Positions 1 through 8,346 are shown, counted from the stretch's first letter. The stretch is 33,861 nt of DNA from Candidatus Bipolaricaulota bacterium (GCA_018817505.1 JAHITR010000037.1:1-33861); one strand, 5' to 3'. Translations and numbers: made by a program. Notes: generated from the sequence alone by a model not told the origin.

Positions 1-408
1 AACTCGATGGCATCGAGTTCTTTCGAGTTTGGCAAAGCCAAACTCTGGTTGGACAAACTGGGAACTCGATGGCATCGAGTTCTTTCGAGTTTGGCAAAGC
101 CAAACTCTGGTTGGACAAACTGGAAACTCGATGGCATCGAGTCCTTTCGGGTTTGGCAAAGCCAAACTCTGCTCGGATAGGCTGAGAACTCGATGGCATC
201 GAGTTCTTTCGAGTTTGGCAAGCCAGACTCTGGTTGGACAAACTGGGAACTCAATGGCATCGAGTCCTTTCAAGTTTGGCAAAGCCAAACTCTGCTCGGA
301 TCGGCTGAGAACTCAATGGCATCGAGTTCTTTCGAGTTTGGTAAAGCCAAACTCTGGTTGGACAAACTGGGAACTCGATGGCATCGAGTTCTTTCGGGTT
401 TGGCAACT
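1..408. repeat. Tandem array of ~62-bp units (6 full units plus a partial 7th), truncated at left window edge
   Basis: Units start at 1, 63, 125, 187, 248, 310 and 372. Consensus: AACTCGATGGCATCGAGTTCTTTCGAGTTTGGCAAAGCCAAACTCTGGTTGGACAAACTGGG. Each unit contains AACTCGATG-G-CATCGAGTT and GAGTTTGGC-AAA-GCCAAACTC inverted repeats. U3 and U5 share a variant tail (GCTCGGATxGGCTGAG). Confidence 0.95.
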
Positions 409-423
409 GGCCAAGGCCAAGGT

Positions 424-461
424 GCTTTGAGTTTCGCTTTGAGTTTCGCTTTGGGAAACTC
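424..461. repeat. Degenerate end of the array: 12-bp tandem repeat (GCTTTGAGTTTC x2) plus GAGTTTC/GAAACTC hairpin
   Basis: gctttgagtttcgctttgagtttcgctttgggaaactc; arms GAGTTTC 441-447 and GAAACTC 455-461. Confidence 0.75.
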
Positions 462-582
462 TGGCACGCTGACATAGCCGTCTGTTGACAGGGAAGGCTT
501 GACTGTGTCAGGCCCGTCCATTGTGAAGGCGTCCGGCAACACTCTACTTGCTCAGAGTTATCTGTCTTGACAAAATGAAGCC

Positions 583-1779
583 ATGAACGCGATGGATCAT
601 GTGCGGTATTTGGCGGAACACATCGGAGCGAGAGGGTCAACGACCCTCGAGGAGAAGGAAGCGGCCACTTATGTGGAGAAGCGCCTCACGAGCTTCGGAG
701 CGCCACCAACGACTGAGACGTTCCGCAGTGCACGCTCGGCCTGGCTTCCTGCTGCGCTATTCTGGAGCATCACTCTCGCTTCAGGTTTCGTGTTTCTCGC
801 AGGCGGACGTCTTCGCGCGATCATCGCACTCGCGCTGGCCGTTTTTGGACTCGTCTCCATCTTGTTGGAGTTGCTTTTTCGCCCCAACCCACTTCGGTGG
901 ATTCTGCCGAAAGGCGACAGCCAGAACGTTTGGGCTCGGATTGAGGCAGAAGAGGAAGCCCGGGAGCACGTCGCGCTGGTCGCTCACATGGACACCCATC
1001 GTACGCCTTTGGTGTTCTCATCAAGAACATGGGTACGTTTATTTGAGCGACTTGTCCCCATCGGGATGGGATTCGCTATCTTGCTGATCGTCATCTTTGC
1101 CGTGGGCATTGTACTGCCGATGCCCATACTCGGCGCTGTGGCCCTTGGCCCCATGTTCGTGGCAACAATCATGCTGATACTCATGCTCCAGGCCGATTTT
1201 ACATCCTACGCGGCTGGCGCCAACGACAACGCATCTGGAGTTGGTGTCGCTCTCAGTTTGGCGGAAAAACTGGCCAAGAGCCCGCTCAAGCATACGAAGG
1301 TGTGGATCGTGCTCACCGGATGTGAAGAAGTGGGCTGTTATGGTGCGGATGACTTCATCTGCAAACACAAGCGCGACCTAGGGAATGCCGCGTGGATCTC
1401 GCTGGACACCATCGGCAGCTTCCGCGGCTCGCCTGTCTTTCTTTCTCAGGAGACGTTCTTGGCCACTTCCAAGAGCGATGAGGGGCTTCTAGATGTCATG
1501 CGTTCTGTGGCCACCGCGCATCCTGAATTGGGAGCTCGTGAGATTCGCATGAAGGGTTCATACACAGACGGTGCCATGGGGTTCAAGCACGGGTTACGTG
1601 CGCTCACCCTCGAAAGCCATCAACAGGATGGGACACTCTCCAACTGGCATCAGCCCACAGATACGATCAATGCCGTGTTCCCTGAATGCATTCAGGCCAC
1701 GGAGTCTCTTGTCTTTGAGTTCCTACAGCAACTAGATCGCAACGTACGTCCCGATCCAACACAGTCATCAACGGGTTAA
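583..1779 (+). CDS. M28 family zinc metallopeptidase with integral membrane segments
   Basis: Motifs AHMDTH, GANDNASGVG, GCEEVG, SLDTIG and NWHQPTD match M28 metal ligands; four hydrophobic segments in the N-terminal half. Confidence 0.85.
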   Translation: MNAMDHVRYLAEHIGARGSTTLEEKEAATYVEKRLTSFGAPPTTETFRSARSAWLPAALFWSITLASGFVFLAGGRLRAIIALALAVFGLVSILLELLFRPNPLRWILPKGDSQNVWARIEAEEEAREHVALVAHMDTHRTPLVFSSRTWVRLFERLVPIGMGFAILLIVIFAVGIVLPMPILGAVALGPMFVATIMLILMLQADFTSYAAGANDNASGVGVALSLAEKLAKSPLKHTKVWIVLTGCEEVGCYGADDFICKHKRDLGNAAWISLDTIGSFRGSPVFLSQETFLATSKSDEGLLDVMRSVATAHPELGAREIRMKGSYTDGAMGFKHGLRALTLESHQQDGTLSNWHQPTDTINAVFPECIQATESLVFEFLQQLDRNVRPDPTQSSTG

Positions 1780-1836
1780 TGGTTGGCGTCAGTAAGTCCA
1801 ATAGCTAGCATAGATTTGTGTGAAAAGGAGGGAGTC

Positions 1837-2295
1837 ATGCGTGCAGTCCACAAAAAACGTATCGTTCTGATCGCCGCGATCATCGCAATCCTCGCGATGC
1901 CCGTTTTTACCGCATCTGCAGGCCGGTCAGAGTTCGGAATCGCCGTTCCCATAAGTACATCATTCAGCTTCACCTCGTTCGGATACGGGTTGGAGGCCTA
2001 CTATCGACTCACAGGAGCGGTTCTCGCCTGGGAAACCGCGCTGAGGACCGGTACAAGCTTCAGCAGCCTTTATCTGCGCAACACCCTGGCCACAGTCGCC
2101 GCACTGCACTTGTGCTTTGGTCATGTCACCAATCTGCTGCCCTATTTCGGGTCGACGTACTTCACTGCCGGTCTCGGATGGACGGTCGGACAGGCCATTG
2201 TTGTTCGGATGGCGTTTAATATCGGCATGTCATTGGGCGGCGGTAGCGTCTATTTCTTCCCAGAAATCCGGTTTCAGGTCGGATTGGATCCCTAG
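1837..2295 (+). CDS. Exported protein of unknown function (signal peptide, possible outer-membrane beta-barrel)
   Basis: SD aaaaggaggg before ATG 1837; MRAVHKKRIVLIAAIIAILAMPVFTASAG signal peptide; alternating Gly/aromatic pattern. ORF track begins upstream at 1783. Confidence 0.6.
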   Translation: MRAVHKKRIVLIAAIIAILAMPVFTASAGRSEFGIAVPISTSFSFTSFGYGLEAYYRLTGAVLAWETALRTGTSFSSLYLRNTLATVAALHLCFGHVTNLLPYFGSTYFTAGLGWTVGQAIVVRMAFNIGMSLGGGSVYFFPEIRFQVGLDP

Positions 2296-2346
2296 AGGAG
2301 CCAGGCAAAGCGAACGCCCCTATTGGATGTCCCAAATCCAAACGCC

Positions 2347-2392
2347 GGACCGTTTGGCGTTCTGACATGCTGACGGAGAACGCCAACGGTCC
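2347..2392. other. Intergenic stem-loop (16 bp with one bulged T)
   Basis: ggaccgtttggcgttct / agaacgccaacggtcc with a 13-nt loop; no following T-tract. Confidence 0.6.
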
Positions 2393-2452
2393 CCAGACCC
2401 GCGGGTCGCGAATGCCTCCCTTGCTTTGTATGCTATGACGTGGGGAGGCCTG

Positions 2453-3400
2453 ATGAATCATCCGTTGAACGTGTTGGTTTATCTGCGTGAATCCAATGCG
2501 CGTTATCGGCAACGCCTAACGGATTCAGATGATGTTCGATACATGTTCTGCGAATCGGAGGATGCCGTTCGCCAACTGATTGAACAAGCAGACGTCATCT
2601 TGGGGTCGATCAGTTTTCCAGCACATCTGCTGTCATTGGCCAGCCAATTACGCTGGATCCAAGTTACCGGCGCTGGGGTCGACGCGTTTCTGGCGAAGAA
2701 AGCGTTGCCAGAAGGAGTTCTACTCACGCGTGCGGATGTCGCCTTCGGAGATCAAATCGCAGAGTATGTGTTGGGGCATCTTCTCGCAATCACTCAGCGC
2801 TTGCGTGATGTGCATCACCTTCAGCGGGGCCACACGTGGCAGCCGTTGACAGTCGAATTCCTAAATGGTAGAACGATGGGCATCGCAGGAACAGGATCGA
2901 TTGGTAGCGCCATTGCCAACTGCGCACGCAGCATGGGGATGCGAGTTGTGGGACTGGCAAGCAAACGGGGTAGGCAATCCGAATTTGAGATCGTTTATGG
3001 ACCTGACGATTGGGGCACGTTTCTTCCTCAACTGGACGTACTCGTCATTTCCCTGCCACTGACGGATGCGACGCGCGGGCTGATCGGCGCACAACAGCTT
3101 TCATGGCTCAAACCATCGTCCATTCTTGTGAACGTCGCGCGCGGAGCCATTGTGGATGAACGGGCACTCGTTGACGCGCTGCGACATCGTCGCATACGCG
3201 CCGCGATTCTCGATGTGTTTGCGTGCGAGCCACTGCCCGCAGACAGTCCTCTTTGGGCCATGGATCACGTCACCGTCACGTCGCATCATGCCGGTCTCAA
3301 CATCCCCGACACCATCATCGATTTCTTCTTGGAGAATCTGACGCGATTCCGGTTCAACCAGACATTGAACGGCCTCGTCGACGTCGCCAGAGGATACTAG
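2453..3400 (+). CDS. D-isomer-specific 2-hydroxyacid dehydrogenase (NAD-binding)
   Basis: GIAGTGSIGSAIA Rossmann motif, NVARGAIVDERALVDAL, DVFACEPLPADSPLW, VTSHHAG; SD ggggagg before ATG 2453. Confidence 0.9.
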   Translation: MNHPLNVLVYLRESNARYRQRLTDSDDVRYMFCESEDAVRQLIEQADVILGSISFPAHLLSLASQLRWIQVTGAGVDAFLAKKALPEGVLLTRADVAFGDQIAEYVLGHLLAITQRLRDVHHLQRGHTWQPLTVEFLNGRTMGIAGTGSIGSAIANCARSMGMRVVGLASKRGRQSEFEIVYGPDDWGTFLPQLDVLVISLPLTDATRGLIGAQQLSWLKPSSILVNVARGAIVDERALVDALRHRRIRAAILDVFACEPLPADSPLWAMDHVTVTSHHAGLNIPDTIIDFFLENLTRFRFNQTLNGLVDVARGY

Positions 3401-3607
3401 ACTCGCGACAACTTCTACTCGTCACTCGGAGAGTTACCGGCAACCAGCGGCTCGTAACCCTCCTTCCTCTGTGGCTTGGCGGCAATCCGATGTGACGGAG
3501 CGAGCGGGCATCGTGATCCATCTCGATGGGCATTCGCGAATCAGATAGAATTGTGTTGATGGCGCCAATCTTCTACAGTTCTATCGACCATCGTGAAGGG
3601 GGAAATC

Positions 3608-4366
3608 ATGGGTCGAACCATTTTGTATATTCTGATCGGAATCTCTGTTGTCGGGGCCTTGGCCGTAATGCTCCTCATCACGCCGATCGATGACGTCAAC
3701 ACGGCCATACAAACAACTCAGAATGCGGCCATCGCCGCTCCGGAAACGGTCGCTCCCGGTGAAACTGCAGCTCGGGTGACCGATGAGCCATCAGAGGCTG
3801 CCGCTGTCGAGCCCATGGCGTCTGAGCCTGAAGACGAAGCGGCACCCATCGTCGAACCGCCCATTGTGGTCGGTCTCAACTATTCCATTGACGGCACGAT
3901 TGTGGCCGGAGAATATCCTCACCAAATGGCAGTTGCAGGCGTCGATGTCTATTGGGGAAACGATGCCCAGCAGCTTCGCGTGGGCCTTGTCTCGCCAGGC
4001 ACTGGATACGTCGCCATTGGATTCGATCCTGATCGCCAAATGGAGGGCGCGAACTTCATCCTCGCTTCCATGCATGAGGGTGAACTCACCATCCGCGATG
4101 ACTACGGTCACGAAACACTTGCGCACATGGAAGACACGGCGCGCGGCGGGCAGGATAATATCCTCGCAGCGGCAGGCAATGAGTGGCCAGATCAGACGGT
4201 GATCGAGTTTATCATTCCGTTGGACTCGGGCGACGTGATGGACAAACCTCTCTTGCCTGGGCACGAATACACAGTTCTTCTCTCCTATCACAGCATGGCG
4301 GACAGCTTCTCCAATCCCCACACTCGACGCGGTTCGGGGAAAATGCAGCTCGATCTGCCCAATTAG
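3608..4366 (+). CDS. Membrane-anchored DOMON-like domain protein (copy 1)
   Basis: N-terminal TM, E/A/P-rich linker, then DG.I..GEY..., VYWGND, GYVAIGFDPDRQMEGANF, FIIPLDSGD, HTRRGSG. SD aaggggg before ATG 3608. Confidence 0.75.
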   Translation: MGRTILYILIGISVVGALAVMLLITPIDDVNTAIQTTQNAAIAAPETVAPGETAARVTDEPSEAAAVEPMASEPEDEAAPIVEPPIVVGLNYSIDGTIVAGEYPHQMAVAGVDVYWGNDAQQLRVGLVSPGTGYVAIGFDPDRQMEGANFILASMHEGELTIRDDYGHETLAHMEDTARGGQDNILAAAGNEWPDQTVIEFIIPLDSGDVMDKPLLPGHEYTVLLSYHSMADSFSNPHTRRGSGKMQLDLPN

Positions 4367-4377
4367 CTCGAACATCG

Positions 4378-4410
4378 AAGGGTGCGGAGTTTTGGAAACC
4401 CCGCATCCTT
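4378..4410 (+). terminator. Stem-loop terminator after DOMON copy 1
   Basis: aagggtgcgg...ccgcatcctt stem (one G.U), inner GTTT/AAAC, followed by tgttct. Confidence 0.65.
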
Positions 4411-4526
4411 TGTTCTAGCAGATGCGCATCACCGTTCGGCATGACGGTCCGCACCCATTCGGCTTGGCGCAACAATCGGTTTGCTCTACAGTCTTCGTAG
4501 GGAACCAGTGAGGAGGAGGGCAAGCC

Positions 4527-5261
4527 ATGTGGGCTATTGATCGATCGGACTTGGTACTTCTAGGGATCGCAGTTGGTATCGTCGCACTGTTGGGGCTCAC
4601 TTTGCTGTTGGGGAGTCCCCGTCAACCGGAGCCCGTCACCTTACCCAGTCCCAGCCAGGAAGTTGCTCAAATAGCGCCAACTGCCGCTACACCCGATCCG
4701 GTCATGGTTGTTGTTCAACCTGAACCGCAGCCCGCTCCTCAGCCAATGCCTGCATCTCCAGTTCAAGACGTGCCTTCTACACCCATCGTAGACGGCATCA
4801 TTCAGACGGGGGAGTATGCCCACTCCATGGAGGCAGGTGGTTTCCGTGTCTACTGGACCAATGACGATGTGTTGCTGCGCATGGGCTTGTTTAGTCCGGG
4901 CGCAGGTTACGTCGCGATTGGACTGGATCCCGATCGCCGGATGCAGGGAGCCAACTTCATCATCGGTGCTGTCCGGAATGGGCGGGCGGAGATTCGCGAT
5001 GACTACGGAATCGCATCGCTCACTCACGGATCGGACATTGATCAGGGCGGTACGTACGATATTCTCGCCTTTGCCGGTAGAGAGCTCAATGGCCAAACGA
5101 CGCTTGAGTTCATTATTCCTCTGGATTCCGGAGACGCCTTCGACAAGCCACTTGAGCCAGGAGGAACGTACAACGTTCTGGTCGCTTTTCATAACACAAA
5201 CGACAGTTTCTCGGCCCGCCACTCGCAACGGGGCTCAGGAGAAATGAGGCTGGACGACTGA
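4527..5261 (+). CDS. Membrane-anchored DOMON-like domain protein (copy 2)
   Basis: Paralog of 3608-4366: GYVAIGLDPDRRMQGANF, IRDDYG, LEFIIPLDSGDAFDKPL, HSQRGSGEM; SD gaggaggag. Confidence 0.75.
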   Translation: MWAIDRSDLVLLGIAVGIVALLGLTLLLGSPRQPEPVTLPSPSQEVAQIAPTAATPDPVMVVVQPEPQPAPQPMPASPVQDVPSTPIVDGIIQTGEYAHSMEAGGFRVYWTNDDVLLRMGLFSPGAGYVAIGLDPDRRMQGANFIIGAVRNGRAEIRDDYGIASLTHGSDIDQGGTYDILAFAGRELNGQTTLEFIIPLDSGDAFDKPLEPGGTYNVLVAFHNTNDSFSARHSQRGSGEMRLDD

Positions 5262-5310
5262 ACGTTGTAGCGATCCTGTACTCAGCGGTCATCACCGCTT
5301 GCGCGGTAGT

Positions 5311-5334
5311 CCTGCTGAGACACCATCTCGCAGG
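5311..5334 (+). terminator. Possible stem-loop terminator after DOMON copy 2
   Basis: cctgctgaga-cacca-tctcgcagg, 9 bp with one bulge; no strong T-tract. Confidence 0.35.
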
Positions 5335-5336
5335 AA

Positions 5337-5364
5337 TTGCATCTCGCTGTAACATTGTTACAAT
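5337..5364 (+). promoter_or_regulatory. Putative promoter TTGCAT-N16-TACAAT with overlapping palindrome TGTAAC-ATT-GTTACA
   Basis: -35-like 5337-5342, -10-like 5359-5364, perfect palindrome 5348-5362; ATG 7 nt after the -10. Confidence 0.5.
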
Positions 5365-5370
5365 AGCCGC

Positions 5371-5517
5371 ATGCGTAGACTAATCGGAATCCTCTTCAGC
5401 GTCGTTGTGGCTGCATTCGTGCTCGTCGGTATCGTCTGGCTCATCTGGTGGCTGTTTGTCGTGGCCGCCATCGTTGCCGTAGCCGGTCTTGTTTGGCGAA
5501 CAGTGACGCAGCGATAG
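5371..5517 (+). CDS. Small (48 aa) hydrophobic membrane protein, not in supplied ORF track
   Basis: MRRLIGILFSVVVAAFVLVGIVWLIWWLFVVAAIVAVAGLVWRTVTQR*; positively charged ends, TM core; putative promoter immediately upstream and hairpin downstream. Confidence 0.6.
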   Translation: MRRLIGILFSVVVAAFVLVGIVWLIWWLFVVAAIVAVAGLVWRTVTQR

Positions 5518-5527
5518 GCTAGCGGTC

Positions 5528-5554
5528 GAGGCCTCAACTGGTCGTTGAGGCCTC
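5528..5554 (+). terminator. Stem-loop downstream of the 48-aa ORF
   Basis: GAGGCCTCAAC-TGGTC-GTTGAGGCCTC, perfect 11-bp stem; a second hairpin TGAGCAC/GTGCTCA follows at 5577-5598. Confidence 0.5.
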
Positions 5555-5727
5555 AACTCATCGAACCGTCAGCCGTTGAGCACTGTCCTGTGTGCTCAGG
5601 AAGCCTTTCGATTCGACACACTGTTTTTTCCGAACCGTGATTCCGATCTATCCAGCATGTCACCTTATGTATTGGTTGACTTGCCCCGCTGCTGGATTGT
5701 GACTCATTGTGTGGGAGGTCATGAGGC

Positions 5728-7026
5728 GTGAGAATGATCGGATGGCATGTTGATCGATGGAAATCCCGTTTCTTCACGATTTGGAGCGGGCAGGCATTGT
5801 CATTGTTCGGCTCCCAGATCCTTCAATTCGCTCTCATTTGGTGGCTGACTGAGACCAGTGGATCAGCGACCGTACTGGCCATATCAACGCTCGTCGCCCT
5901 GGTTCCCCAGATCGTCATCACGCCGCTTGCCGGCGCCTTGGTCGATCGATGGGATCGCCGCAAGGTCATGATTGTTGCAGACGGCGCAATCGCGTTGGCT
6001 GCACTCGGACTAGCACTCCTGTTCGGATTCAATGCCATCAAGATTTGGCACATCTATGCCGTGATCTTCGTGCGATCGATCGGCGGGGCCTTCCATTGGA
6101 CAGCCATGTTTGCCGCCACGGCGATGATGGTGCCCAACGAGAGTCTATCGAGAATCGCTGGGCTGAACTCGGCAATGCAGGGTGCCGCCACTCTTGCCGC
6201 CCCGCTGATTGGAGCCGTCTTGTACGCAACGGTCTCTATGCAGGCCATCATTGCCATCGACATCCTGACTGCGGCACTCGCCATCCTACCCTTGTTGCTC
6301 ATTGCCATTCCCAAACTCGTCGCGGCACAGGCAGAGGCAACGGCGGGTTCGTTCACGCTATTTCGAGACATTCGAGAAGGGATTCGCTACGTCTGGAGAC
6401 AAACCGGAATACTGTCGATCATTTTCATCGCCATGGTTCTCAATTTCGTTGCGTTCCCGGCGTTCACGCTCCTTCCGATTCTGGTAACCAAACACTTCGG
6501 GCGAGAGGCGATCGATTTCGCCACACTCCAATCTGTCATGGGCGCAGGAATGATCGCTGGGGGTCTTCTCCTGGCGGCATGGAAGGGACTCAAGCGTCGC
6601 ATGGTCGCCGCAATGCTGGGACTGATGCTGCAGGGAGCCGGTATTCTCCTGCTCGGATTAGCTCCTGTGGGCATGTTCTGGCTGGCCATCGTCACCGTTG
6701 TTGTATTCAGCACCATCAATCCAATTTCCAACGGTCTTCTCACATCTACGATCCAAGTGATCGTCCCTCCTGACAAGATCGGTCGTGTGTTTTCGTTGCT
6801 CTCCAGCGGGTGCCAGTTGATGTCTCCGCTTGGCTTGGCGATCGCAGGTCCGGTTGCCGAAGCGTTCGGTGTCACCATGTGGTTCATCCTGGCTGGCGGA
6901 GCCTCCATTATGCTCGGCTTGGTCGCCTTGTTCATTCCCGCTATCACGAGATTGGACACTCTGGCAGCCAAACAGAGCCGAACATCGATAGATGCTGTGG
7001 GCACTGAGCAACCACCTTTCAACTAG
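5728..7026 (+). CDS. MFS transporter (exporter-like)
   Basis: 12 TM-like segments; GQALSLFGSQILQFALIWWLTE, LAGALVDRWDRRKVMI. Confidence 0.88.
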   Translation: MRMIGWHVDRWKSRFFTIWSGQALSLFGSQILQFALIWWLTETSGSATVLAISTLVALVPQIVITPLAGALVDRWDRRKVMIVADGAIALAALGLALLFGFNAIKIWHIYAVIFVRSIGGAFHWTAMFAATAMMVPNESLSRIAGLNSAMQGAATLAAPLIGAVLYATVSMQAIIAIDILTAALAILPLLLIAIPKLVAAQAEATAGSFTLFRDIREGIRYVWRQTGILSIIFIAMVLNFVAFPAFTLLPILVTKHFGREAIDFATLQSVMGAGMIAGGLLLAAWKGLKRRMVAAMLGLMLQGAGILLLGLAPVGMFWLAIVTVVVFSTINPISNGLLTSTIQVIVPPDKIGRVFSLLSSGCQLMSPLGLAIAGPVAEAFGVTMWFILAGGASIMLGLVALFIPAITRLDTLAAKQSRTSIDAVGTEQPPFN

Positions 7027-7190
7027 GAAATCCCCAGGCCGAATCACTCGGCGGGCTTCCGACAGACAATCGCTCCGCCTCTCACAACGCCGATTCATAT
7101 CTTCATCATGGTTCACCCATCGAGAGTTCACATGGGAAGTGTGAAATGTACTTGGTGGTCGATCGCAACGCGATCATCCAAAGGAGCACC

Positions 7191-8276
7191 ATGACTCAAT
7201 CCCTACGAAGAAGTGTGGGAGCTTTACTGCTTGCGCTGTTTATTGGATGGAGCGTACACGGACAAGTCATCGAACTGCAGGAGCAGCTGGTTTCAGTCTT
7301 CCAATTGGCCTCGCCCGCAGTCGTGTATATCACCGTCAAGGGAACGACCGAGGATCGATTCATGCGGCGTGTCCCATTTAGCGCATCCGGAACTGGATTC
7401 TTGATTGATACGGAAGGCAATATTGTCACCAACTACCACGTCATTGAGAATGCGGACGAAATTATCGTCGCGTTCAATCATGTCGAATGCTGTAGCGCAG
7501 AAGTCATCGGAACCGATCCGTCAACAGATTTGGCAGTCATTCGTGTGAACAAGACCGATCTGCCGCCTCCGCTGGAACTGGCTGATTCCGATCAGTTGCG
7601 TGTCGGGGAGTTTGTGGTATCAATTGGGAATCCGTTCGGGCTCAACCAGACGATGACACTCGGCATCGTCAGCGCGCTGGAAAGAACGATCCAGAGTCCA
7701 GATGGGCGCTTTGTTGGCGAAGCCATTCAGACGGATGCGTCGATCAATCCAGGCAACTCTGGCGGACCTCTGTTGAACCTAGATGGACACGTGGTCGGGG
7801 TGACCTCACAGATTATCAGCCCTGTTGCGGCATCCGTGGGGATTGCTTTTGCCATTTCATCGAATACCGTCGCACGCGTGGTTCCTGAATTAATCGAAAA
7901 CGGAAGCTATCCCCATTCCTACTTGGGTATCTCAGGCTTCGCGCTGACACCTGACATCTTGCAGCTGTTTCGCGACGACGGAATTACCGTCCCAGCCGAC
8001 GGAGGCATTCTCGTCACGTCAGTCGTTGGTGACGGCCCGGCTGATCTTGCTGGAATCCGGATAGGCACTGAGTTGATTCAAGTCGGCGGCGCCTATGTAT
8101 ACCTCGGCGGGGATGTCCTTGTCGCGATCGATGATCACCCCATCCATTCCATCGCTGATTTAGTCACGTTTCTCGACATCGAGACGCGGGTCGGGGACGT
8201 GGTCCACATGACCATCGTTCGGGATGGAAGTGAGTTGACGTTGGCTGCTGTGCTGCAGCAGCGGCCAAGCGATTAG
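7191..8276 (+). CDS. HtrA/DegP-type periplasmic serine protease with PDZ domain
   Basis: Signal peptide; NYHVIENAD (His), DPSTDLAVI (Asp), GNSGGPLLN (Ser); C-terminal PDZ. SD aaaggag before ATG 7191. Confidence 0.92.
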   Translation: MTQSLRRSVGALLLALFIGWSVHGQVIELQEQLVSVFQLASPAVVYITVKGTTEDRFMRRVPFSASGTGFLIDTEGNIVTNYHVIENADEIIVAFNHVECCSAEVIGTDPSTDLAVIRVNKTDLPPPLELADSDQLRVGEFVVSIGNPFGLNQTMTLGIVSALERTIQSPDGRFVGEAIQTDASINPGNSGGPLLNLDGHVVGVTSQIISPVAASVGIAFAISSNTVARVVPELIENGSYPHSYLGISGFALTPDILQLFRDDGITVPADGGILVTSVVGDGPADLAGIRIGTELIQVGGAYVYLGGDVLVAIDDHPIHSIADLVTFLDIETRVGDVVHMTIVRDGSELTLAAVLQQRPSD

Positions 8277-8296
8277 ACGCGATGTTCTGATACTGG

Positions 8297-8346
8297 GAAG
8301 CAGAAGGACTGACCGAAGAGATCGCTCCTTCTGCTTCTGTTGTTTT
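8297..8346 (+). terminator. Rho-independent terminator after htrA-like gene
   Basis: GAAGCAGAAGGA...TCCTTCTGCTTC perfect 12-bp stem, then tgttgtttt. Confidence 0.75.

Noticed and set aside
1-408. CRISPR array
   Set aside because: No alternation of short conserved repeats with unique spacers; the whole 62-bp unit is conserved, and no cas genes are present.
29-640. ORFs of 133, 94, 129 and 90 aa over the left-edge repeats
   Set aside because: They are in overlapping frames and both strands. The 62-bp period shifts frame every unit, producing the same peptides in different frames. Best read as non-coding repeat artefacts.
3783-4375. Overlapping ORFs on both strands within the DOMON genes (e.g. 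139 aa +, 194 aa -, 195 aa -)
   Set aside because: They are frame shadows of strongly supported CDSs, lack SD and family motifs, and have biased composition (Arg/Ser-rich).
5949-6773. 274-aa + ORF inside the MFS gene
   Set aside because: Alternative frame of a clear 12-TM transporter; His/Arg-rich composition without domain signatures.
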